DNA from: Saccoglossus kowalevskii
Lineage: Eukaryota; Hemichordata; Enteropneusta; Harrimaniidae
Assembly: GCF_000003605.2 (NCBI RefSeq)
Contig: NW_003116016.1
Span: 3,587-58,964, forward strand
Reading direction: 5' to 3'
Length of the DNA: 55,378 nt
Shown here: positions 24,301-36,300 of the stretch, piece by piece
Position numbering within the stretch: the first letter of the stretch is position 1
Layout: every line of letters starts with the position of its first letter
Notes under the pieces: generated by a model
Database searches by the model: none
Seen by the model: the letters and a program-made list of their open reading frames with translations, nothing else
What the model was told of the DNA's origin: nothing
Position numbers and translations under genes: made by a program

Positions 24301-27300
24301 GTATATCTTTAAAATCAAATCAATGGGTTTTGAAGTGTTTTCGGTTAAGACCACCCATCCTTGCCTCGTCTTGGGTGGAGATGGGGTACAAGACAGATCC
24401 ATCTCTGTTCTTATTTCACTATCTACTTATTTGACTGACAAGTATAATTTACATTACTTATGAGTCCAGGAGAGATTGGAAAATTTAAGTTAGTATGGGA
24501 AGCAGCGTTTGGGGACAAACACAATCTGTTTAACTTGTACGTATCAATAAATCATATACACATTGAAATCATTGTCGCTTTCGTTGAAATATTATATTGG
24601 GTAAATGCTTACCTAACTATATGGTCAAAATAGGTCATAATTTAGTTATTAAGCATCAAGGTGTTTATAATAAAGCAGATATGGTGAGAAGTTAGTTAGT
24701 GTAGTGGGCAGCACGTTTTTATTAGTAACCTTCACTTCTTCACTAAAACTATTAGGTATACTGTACATCTTTGTTTGTAGACGACCTTGTCAAGGTTAAT
24801 CTCCACTTGTCCAATTGAAAGCAAGTTGACTTATTAATACACCAATTAGCTCTTTATTTCGTACAGTATGGGTTTTATCACTGGATGTGGTTTATTATTA
24901 TGTTTAACTATCAAATTTTTTCAAAGTATAAAATCACATAAAGTATATGAAAAGAAAAAAATAAAGTTTAAAAATAAAAGAAAAAAAAAACGGAAAAGGC
25001 TGGGATGCTGGAACTCATAAAGCCTTACAATGTCTTCACTCAGCCATGATACTTAACATAAAAAACTTGCACATTGAGTTGATAATACCTGATGACGTTG
25101 TTTGATGTGGAAGGAAGGGTGGAAGGGGGTTACCCTAAATAAGTTCTTGTCCTACAAAAAATAAAAAAGTTTAAAGTTTAGTTTGGGTGAAATGGTTTGA
25201 CACTATGAAAACATGGAAGCATGAATTTACAGAAATAACTAATAATGACACTTTGTGAATTTAATATAAATAGGAGATATAGTTAATTTTTTTTCTACTA
25301 AGTCGGTATTTAATATTGATGTTTTTTTCTTACAAATTGCAGTCAGTATTATTCAGTTAGAATTTAACTTTTGATGTTATCCCTTAATATCCCAATATTG
25401 AATTACAAATTTCTTCTTGCATAAATTATCAAATATGATCATTCTTGAATAACAACGATTATTATTTATGTCTATGAATATATAACAACACATGCTATTG
25501 ATATACCAAGATAAAGTTTAACAGAATATTTAATATGCATGTCCACTATATTAATGCTGTAATGTGGTGTCAGTGTATGCAGTATTCTATGAATAATGGA
25601 CATTACATGTTTATATTGTACCTGTATTGTAAAGGCCTGCTCCATCTTTTATCAAATTGGTATACTGCTTTTGTTTGTGCATTTTGTAGTTGCTAAAAAA
25701 GCAGTCGTGCATAGCAGATTTGAGGACTAATTTATATGTAGCTCTTTGTGGTACCAGATAAAGGGTGTTTTATTTAAAATGCAGAGTGAAATGGTGGTTG
25801 TTGATATCTGTCATTTTGCCGTTAGGCATCTTTATTCATTACTAGATAGGGTTGAATAACTTTGCCAGGTACCTTCGCCTCGAGTATAGTTCACTTATTC
25901 AATAGAGCAATTCACAGTGTCCTCTTTGGCTTAAACATATCTTTTGAAACTACTTTTCAACGGTAAAAATCATATAACAGTCGTTTGAAATGGGAGATGT
26001 GTAATTTCTAGATGCATGTTCTCTATATGATGAGCTATTAAATTTTAATTGGTGGTTTTTTTAATAAAAGTAATTACTTTACGTTCTCTTTGATTATTTG
26101 ACAAATATAAAAATGACTGATATTGTTGATATCGCTTTTTATCTGATCTGTCATCTACATAACCTTAATTTAAACCTTGATTTTGAATAACCAGATTAAT
26201 GTGCAACCATTTTTACTTGAATTCACTTAATTCGTGACATGAATTACCACTGTGAAAACTCGCTGCCCCACCCCAATTTAAGTGTTTGTAAGGAAAGATT
26301 ATCGTGTGCTTGATGCATTTCCTCAATGAGTGCTTTCCTCAATCTGTAGTTTCTTTTTTACCCCATCTCATTTTACTGAGTTTCATTTTCCTGGTCAATA
26401 TATCCGCCCGAAGACAGTGAGGGCAGCAAATCTACTGGGGCAACTGTAACAGAAATACTTCCCAGTACAAGATATTTTGTTTCATTCTGTGAAAAAACCG
26501 CCTCCTTGCAAATTATCCGAATACAAAAGAATGTTTTTTTTTTGTTAAAAAAAAACCATGCCTCATTGCACAGCACTTTGCGAATTGCTTGACATTTCCT
26601 GTCACCCCATGACATTCAAGACTGATTTACATATTAAAACACAGCAAATAATTGATTATATCTCTCAAGCTGTGACATTTTTACACCGAGTAAACTAAAT
26701 GAAACTGTTACTTGAGAAAGGTGTCCATGGCTGAACTCCTAGATACACCCATTATTTATGTTGGTATACTTTAGACTGGAGCTACCATGCAAAGGAAGGC
26801 AGGTGACAATATAATTTAGATAACATTACAAGAGTCAAGATTGGTGTTGATTGTTTTATTACCGCCAATATCTGAAATTTTAGTACAAGATACAACAAGA
26901 TACAAGATATTTTATTTGGAACGTACACAATACAGAGCTTGAGTAAAGTCCAAAAAAATAAAACAAAAAGAAATAACAATACGTATATGTAGGCCACCTG
27001 TGATATGTGTTCATTATGACCCAATAAACCTAAATGTTTTCTGTTAGGAATACATTGTATCTACCACTTTAATACTTTTCTTGGTTAGAAACAAAATTAC
27101 ATTGAATAGACACTTAAGGTAGAGATGCAGTTTACCTGACAGGTATTTTAATTAGTTAATTAGGAAACCAAGATGACATCCCTTGTCCACAAAACTTTAT
27201 ATTTTCGGAAAGCTTATTGTATGAATTTTATAATTTTGTTACTTATGAACACTGTAGTTTTAAATATGCACAAAAATGTGCTTTTTTGGTCAAAAGTGAT

Positions 27301-30300
27301 TTGGAAAAATTAGCTTCTAAACCATGCTTCTGTTTCCTGTCAAAATTGGTTTATGGGTACATCTCTTTATTATGAAGAAAGTTCCGTCTTGAAAACTGTC
27401 TACCAGTTGTCAATTTGGCAGGGCAGCAGTTCAAATTTCACTACTTCAAGTTTATGCATAAATTAACACCCAGGCTAGTTGTCTGTACGATTGTTGTAAC
27501 ACTGTTCAACCAAAAACAATGCCCCGACGGTGTTTTGAAGATAAACACATTGTCAATCATTTGTGAAAATTTCAAAACAGAAGGTCAAATCGTCCAGAAA
27601 AAGTTCTGGAATGCGCACTAAAAAGAAGCTGAGATAATTGCTAATTTGCAGAACAATTCACTCAGTAAGAAGTTTGCTAATGCTCATAATTAAAATGGCT
27701 GTAACATTTATTATCGTTTTGTTAAAAGTTAAATATAGTGCATAATATGGAGATCCCGTCATTTCTTTTTTTCCCCCATGTTTTTTCTGTATTATTTATA
27801 TACAGCCTTGCTAAATCTTGCTAAGCATTCAAAAGAGATAATGTTTGCACCTGTTATCTATATTTTAAAATCGTTTTTGAGTATGTTCCACTATTCACAA
27901 TTCTACAAAATTTTAACAGTCTATAGCCAAGACTGTTTGGATAATAAAAAGCAAAAAAAAAAATTCATGAACATGCATCTCTACCTTAACTGAAATAAAA
28001 CCAGAACTATCAACCAGAATCCATGTCATAAAGAAATACCCTGTAACATAATAATAATAATATTATTAACTCATAATATCTCCTATAGAAGATAAAAATG
28101 GTCATACATAACAAAGCTCCAAACTCATCAAAACACAATTATTGTCTCGTATTAAGACTAGTCTTAATGAACTAAGCTAATGGGGGAAGTACATATATTT
28201 GTTGCTCATAATGGAAATAAATTAATCACTCTCACTACTGGTTCAATAATTATTTATATGAATTTTTGCTTTGTTAAATAAATGCACTCTGTCTTGTATA
28301 CTGTGCAATTCATGAAAAAGTGTTTTCATCTTCAACTTTATTTTTATGCAAGCTCAACAAAACATTTTCAAATACGTATGAAAGAATAGTACTCTAATAG
28401 ACCATTTTCCATTCACTGCGAGAATCACGCGTTATGCGTGAAATCGAACATAAAAACAGGACAAACAAAGGTCATAGCGTCGTAGTCGCGTCAAACATCG
28501 CGTGGGATTCGACAAACGCGAAAGTATTTCGGGGACATTTCCATGCTTAATAATGTGCTGTTCACATTTGATGATAGGCAATTTTGATGAAGTAAGGGTA
28601 TTCGGAAGCAATATTCCTCTGTCGAAGATCGGCTGGTCAATGTAAGCTGCGAAATAAAGAAATTCTAGTTCAAAATCAAATCGTTCGATTTTTGCGGCAG
28701 ACGTTCGACGTGCGTCTTTCATGCATCTCGCGAGATCTCGCAATTGTTCGAAAAATCACCTATAGTGTGATGGCTAGAGAAAGATTTACAAATTCAGTGG
28801 TTCCACAGGCATAAGCAATACATACATACAACCTTCTTATTCTACATCCACCAAGACTGTCCAGAAATGAGTATTTTTTGAGGACTACTAACAATAAATA
28901 AAAAAACTTCTAACATTTATTGACACAACACTGAATTTGGAAAATACAGCAGTAAGGTAAAATACGTTTAACAGTGACAGATATAAAGTTGAAACAAATT
29001 ACATTTACAGATTACAAGATTCATTGGCAAAGATAAGTGAAAACAAAGCATTGAGGGCTCTAAATAAAATAAGTCTTCAGCAGTATTCGAGATGCAACAG
29101 TTGTAAGAGAATCACCAAGGACACCGCTATTAAAATGGCTGAAGCAGCCGAAGAACATGTGTCTGTACTTTTCTTTGTACATTTTATAACATGTAATATT
29201 ATTGTATATTTCAGTGGAAACCATATTAGGCCTGACTGGAGCCACAACCGGCATTATGATAGGATTTATCTTTCCAGCCACAATGTTTCTTAAATGTTTA
29301 CCAAAGGGTCCAGGTGTCAAATCAGCTCAGGTAAGCACATTGTATTTAGGTGTCAAATCAGCTCAGGTGAGCACATTGTATTTAGGTGTCAAATCAGCTC
29401 AGATAAGCACATTGTATTTAGGTGTCAAATCAGCTCAGCTAAGCACATTGTATTTAGGTGTCAAATCAGCTCAGATAAGCACATTGTATTTAGGTGTCAA
29501 ATCAGCTCAGGTAAGCACATTGTATTTAGGTGTCAAATCAGCTCAGCTAAGCACATTGTATTTAGGTGTCAAATCAGCTCAGATAAGCACATTGTATTTA
29601 GGTGTCAAATCAGCTCAGGTAAGCACATTGTATTTAGGTGTCAAATCAGCTCAGATAAGCACATTGTATTTAGGTGTCAAATCAGCTCAGGTGAACACAT
29701 TGTATTTAGGTGTCAAATCAGCTCAGCTAAGCACATTGTATTTAGGTGTCAAATCAGCTCAGCTAAGCACATTGTATTTAGGTGTCAAATCAGCTCACGT
29801 AAGCATGGTAATACATGGTGCTGTTTGATTGGCTGCATTAGACATACATGGTGTTGTCTGATTGGCTGCATTAGACATACATAGTGCTGTCTGATTGGCT
29901 GCATTGAGTGTTCTTACTTAACATGAATATAATCACTGTTGTTATTACAGCTTGTTTTGTTTCTTGGAATCATAATAATGTTTGCCAGTACATATTCCAC
30001 ATTGATGAGCCGACCCGATGTGAGCCAGGCCGTTGAGCCCGCCAACATTCCAGACTTTGATGTTGAAAAACTGAAAATAAATGAACCTGTCAACCTAGTG
30101 GAAGAAGAGATAGGTAACAGAGAAGTTGTGTTACCAGGTGAAATCATTATCTTGTTTGGCCAGTTTTAACTCAAGAACAACAGGGAAGACTGTGATTCAT
30201 GTTTGGAATTAATTTTTTTATAAAGCACCAATAATGTTTTGCATTATTAGCTTGCTGTCATATTTGCTTTTAATTTTTTTACCAAACCAACATGAAAACT

Positions 30301-33300
30301 TCAAATACATATTTCTGGTACCCAGGCGACTGTAACTGCTATAGTGCTTGCTAAATTTGCCAAGCATAAAATGTCACAAAGGTGACATTGTAGTACTGGT
30401 ATTGCAAAAATCATTTTACAAATTCCTTTGGTTGAATATTTTAGAAAATCAACTTTCTGATAACATTGATAATTTTCACATCTTCCAAATTGAAACCCAT
30501 CGGGTATGTGTTAGAAGGCACCCACTACAATCCAATATCCTGTACTGAGAACACGTGCAGCATACCCACAGTTACCTTCCAAATTGAAACCCACCTGGTA
30601 CATTTGAGATACACACACTACAATCCAATATCCTGTACTGAGAACACATGCAGCATACCCACAGTTACCTTCCAAATTGAAACCCACCAGGTACATTTGA
30701 GATGACACCCACTACAATCCCATATCCTGCACTGAGAACACATGTGGCTAACCCACAGTGACCCTCCAAATTGAAACCCACCTGGTACATTTGAGATACA
30801 CCCACTACAATCCCATATCCTGCACTGAGAACACATGTGGCTAACCCACAGTGACCCTCCAAATTGAAACCCACCTGGTACATTTGAGATGGCACCCACT
30901 ACAATCCCATATCCTGCACTGAGAACACATGTGGCTAACCCACAGTGACCTTCTAAATTGAAACCCACCTGGTACATTTGAGATACACCCACTACAATCC
31001 CATATCCTGCACTGAGAACACATGTGGCTAACCCACAGTGACCCTCCAAATTGAAACCCACCTGGTACATTTGAGATACACCCACTGCAATCCCATATCC
31101 TGCACTGAGAACACATGTGGCTAACCCACAGTGACCTTCTAAATTGAAACCCACCTGGTACATTTGAGATACACCCACTACAATCCCATATCCTGCACTG
31201 TAAACACATGCAGCATATCCTGCACTGAGAACATATGTGGCTAACCCACAGTGACTCTCCAAATTGAAACCCACCAGGTACATTTGAGATGACACCCACT
31301 ACAATCCCATATCCTGCACTTAGAACATATGTGGCTAACCCACAGTGACTCTCCAAATTGAAACCCACCAGGTACATTTGAGATGACACCCACTACAATC
31401 CCATATCCTGCACTGTGAACACATGCAGCATACCCACAGTTACCCTCCAAATTGAAACCCACCAGGTACATTTGAGATAACACCCACTACAATCTCATAT
31501 CCTGCACTGTGAACACATGCAGCATACCCACAGTTACCCTCCAAATCAAAACCCACCTCTGGTACATATCCTGCACTCTATCATCAATATGCAATGTATT
31601 AAAAATTTATCTCAAAGATTTTCTGGCATAAACTTACTGGGGGGAAATGACTGACAATAACTGAATGTTTTACAGATGGTGATGATGTTATAAAAGACAC
31701 TGAGAATGAAAATGCATATGAGCAAATGGATACAGGTAATGGTGATGGAATAGCAGCCGTAGAGCATGCTAAGTCGCTTGTAGTTGAGGGGAAGGGTGAA
31801 GAGAAATTGCATGCTGGGAAATTAGAAGATGACAATGTGGATGTGCTGGTAGATGAGAATGTTGGGGAACGAGGTACAGTAGGGCAGATTTTGTAGCCCC
31901 TGTGGTGTCGCCATGGTAACCCTCTTATTTTGCGTCATTAAGCTTAGTTTCTGCTAAGTATGCTAGTTTAAATAGCTTTGCCACTACTGGTTCTGTTTGT
32001 TTTGTTGCACTGGATTTATGCCTTTACAAACACTGGTGGAAACTTCCAGCGCAAACCATTTCCGTCATGATATCAGTACGATTTAGCATCAGAGTAATCA
32101 TTCCTAATTGACGGGAGTGTTCAAACAAATCTCTTAAAAGGTATAGACTTGTGATGATTTTAAAGATCATTCTCAAGTTCAAGGATTGTCAGCTAATCGA
32201 TCTAATGTTCCATTGTTAAAACAACGTGGCCCCTAAGATAAGATGACTTAAAACAACATGACCACTAAGAAATAGGAAATATTACGAAGGATAATTTTGA
32301 TCTGAATTATAATTGAAATTGTGAGGGTAACATCATTATACCACGGTACATAGAAGGAACCAAAACATTGACATACAGAACTTTTGATGCATGTCCCTAT
32401 TTCTTTCAAGGTGATTTGGACAATGAAAATTTACCGTGTACACTTCCATTAACACAAATGTCAACCCATTGTGGTGGTAACAAGTTTAACTAAAAGATTA
32501 TGACCCTCATTAACATCCTGGTTCTTTTTACTGCATTGTACCGTTCATTTAATGTGCCAACCTCTGTTTGTTACCAATCAGTGATTGTGCCAACCACTGT
32601 TCGTTACCAATCAGTTACTGTGCCAATCTCTGTTCGTTACCAATCATTTATTATGTCAACCACTGTTAGTCATGGATCAGTTCCTGTGTCAATCTCTGTT
32701 AGTTACCAATCAGTTATTGTTCCAATCACTCTTAGTTACGGATCATTATTGTTCCAATCACCGTTCAGTTAAGTGACTATAAAACCATGTTCAATGACAT
32801 CTTAAAAAAATATAATTTTTCATAAAACGATACTTGACAGTGATCTCTTCTTTATAATTTTGTCAGTAATTTTTGTCAAGTTTAAAAATGACCTGAACAA
32901 AAATAAACTCTTATATTATTTTATATATTATTCCTATAGCATTGAAAAACAAAATGGCTGCCATTTTGAAATTGGTGAAATCTGTCATGTTTGTCCCTGA
33001 TTTTGAAATTGATTAGTAACCTCAAATTTTGTTAAGGCTACTAATTATCAAATTGTATGCAAAAAAAAGGTAGATAAATTAAGGCATACGTTCGTGCTAA
33101 TATGCAATGTTTCATTCATCAAGTCAACTTGTTTTGCCCAAATAGCATCACAGAATGCTAAAAATGCTCTTTGGTAACCAAGGAAACATTCGCTTGTTGA
33201 AACCATTTGTCATGATCTAGTGATACTATTCAAGAAGGGAAAACTTCATGTGGTGCTATACGCACTGACTCAAAAATCATATGAACTCGCGCCATTGGTT

Positions 33301-36300
33301 TTAGAAATTAATTTGCCATTAGTATTTCTAGAAATGGAAATTTGGTGTGCGTCACCTCAATTGCATATTGCTATTCTTTTATCTACCTTTGATGTTACAT
33401 AGTAATTATATTAGGTTTGGTTGATTTGAATTTTGTGTGAAGCCCTCACAGGCACTGGAGTTCAACTGTTTACTGAGAAAATGGAAGCAGAGCACCTTAT
33501 GATGGTTCTAATAATTATGTCCCGACATGTCTTATCTTATGCATTGGTGCGACAAACACTTGTTTATTTTGTCAATTGAATGAATCAAGTTAAACTAGTT
33601 TTTGCAACAGGATGCACATGTCTCTTATCTTACCTGAATTTCAGGGACCCAATCATTGAAACATTTCATCAAACGCCTAAAATCCCGATTGGGGTGAGAA
33701 CGACGCTTGTGTTCATGGAAATTGCTACAATCGCTTCACAACTCCGCTTCTGACCTTTGCACCCCTCGCATCTGATTGCTATATGTTGTTGTTTTCTTTT
33801 TTATAGGTAAAAGAGTTGAAGTGTTTGAAGGCATAAGACAGGAGCCGCCGGTACCACATGCACCTAATGACAGTGAGGTATGCATACTACTAGCCACCTG
33901 TTGAACTCTAGGCTTTGCCATGGCCACTGTGTACAGAGAAATAATGAGTGTGTGTATCTTTCTTTGTGTATATTTCTGAAGCTACAAGAGGTTCCACATA
34001 GCTTAAATATTTATCCAGTGTGATCATCAAACAGCTGGGTTCCTCTACTTTTCCCTTTCTTTCTTCTCCCACACATTCCATTCCTGCACGACGGAATAGT
34101 ATGAAATAGTACACAGCAACTTGTAATGAGACATTTTACAACTGAAAAAAAGGGGACGTGACCTGGCAGAAATGTTTCTTATTTGTTTTGGATTTTTCTA
34201 CAACTCTGTTTCATGTTGTTGTGGTTGAAGAAAGTATTCACATCCAGGATCTGTTGTAGACTTATGTCTCTTTAAAGTGCATATCATGAACTTGTATTCT
34301 GTTGGCTGTTTACCCACAATCCTTTGCTCTTTCTACAGCTTAGGTTGAAGGTAAACTATCCTAGATATAACAATAATAAGAGCATTCATCTTTGGTATGA
34401 TGAGTCCCTCTATCTCGCAATTAATTGAGGATCTATGTAAAACTTATTTTTTTTTTCAAACCAATTTCCCTGGTATTAATATGTATCTAGGTAGACAAAA
34501 AAACATCCACCAGATGGCCACATATTGCACAAACTTGTTTGAGTAGTGAAAGTAAGCTATGTTTACATATGTATTTCGGATTTGTAAACAGGTTTGTTTA
34601 CACTTTCTGTGCACATGTCTGTAATAAATGCATCTGCATCTGTTTTCAGGAAAAAGAAAATGGAGTCAACATCCAAGAGAAAAAAGACCTCCCAGGTGAT
34701 TAATAATTTAGGGATATCACCGCTCGATACTATTAAAACTTTTGGGTATTTGAATAATTACATTCATAGTGGTGCACTGTATGCACAAAAGATATGAACT
34801 GTTGTAATGGATACTCCCTGTTCATCTGTCCGTCCGTTCGCTCATCTGTGTAACACCAAACTTGGCATCATTGTTCGATGAACTATGCTGCCCAAATAGT
34901 GGTCAAGTTGGTCTTGAAAATCCTTAATATAGTTAAACAAAAGTAGCTGCAGAAAACTAAAAACTGAAGGTTCTTATAGATGCATTATTGAAATTTACAT
35001 TATAAAAAATTGACATGGTATGACAACTACTTAGATGAACATCTTCCTACATATACTGTCACAAATATGTCCATATCATAGAGTGCTGAGTTGAATCATG
35101 GAAAATGCCCAGATGTGGCTACACCCCCTGGCTGCTCTGGTATTGCTGCTTCTTTTATCTTTTCTATGATAGGATAAATTTGTTAACTTGATATTGTGAT
35201 GGTAAGCTTACCATATAGTATAGATATATAGAAAGTCTCATTTTCTCATCACAATATTTTTTATATAGATGATAAATTTGAACTTGTGATGCCAGAAGTA
35301 CAACAAATCCAAGGAGGACCGGATGACCGGGGACCGAATGGACAAGAAATAGCTGATTTGGGTGAGAAGAAAGAGCATGTCATTGATGAGGATGATGACG
35401 AGGCTCACAAACGACTCGAGGAAAAAGTAGAAGAGAAAGTGAAGGAACAAGAACAGAAACATGAGGAGCAGCAAAAAATGATTGACAATCTTCAGGAGAA
35501 ACAAGACAAACAAGAGAAAATAATAGAACAACAACAAGAAATTATAGATCAGTTAAAGAAACAACATGATTCTATTGAAGTCGACGAAAAGAATCCAAAT
35601 CCACAAGCTCAGGACAGTAAACATGAAGTTAATGTTGCAGCTCCTGCACAACATGAACCAGGTCTAGTTGATCCAGCAAAAGTGAATGCACCTGACAAGC
35701 AGTCAAATGATATCAATCCAGTTGTTGCTAAAATAGATGCAGAACAACTTGTGCATCATGCAATTGATCAAAATGTGCAGCCAGCAGACGGATTGAAGCT
35801 TTTAGATGGACTCAAAATGCCACAGGACGATATACAAAAGATGAGACAAGATATACAGCCGCAGCAAAGGGACATACTTAATGTGAATGATGCTGAAATT
35901 AGGCATGATGACAAGAAATTTGTGGAGAGTCCTGGAGAGAAAAAAGTTGAGGTAGGCAAAGATGAATCCCATCACTTCAAGAGAGAGGCTGGTGATGAAC
36001 CAGATGATCACATCAATAGATCAAAAAGAGATATGGATGATGATGATGATGATGATGATGATAAAGTAGATGATATCAGAAAGGATGTGGATGTTAAAAG
36101 AAATGAAGAAGAAGACAATGCCATGAATTTAGAAGACATCCTCTACAAGGATCACTTAGAAAACTTACAAAATGGCGCAGAAGAAAAAAATGAACATGCA
36201 TTATCAAACAATTTGGAAGTGAAAGAAGATAATAGTAAAATAGAGAATCAAAATGCTGGTGCTAGTAACAATGGCAACAACCATGCAAGAAAAGAGGTAA

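Larger units (their letters stand above)
21305..29214 (+). other. Large intron (7.9 kb) carrying nested repeats
   Basis: Human helix 9 and helix 10 segments are contiguous in the protein, so no exon is expected here. It holds the nested repeats at 21960-23475 and the CpG-rich element at 28395-28765. The stretch 23480-28390 is AT-rich with no supported gene, apart from scattered simple sequence. Confidence 0.7.
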
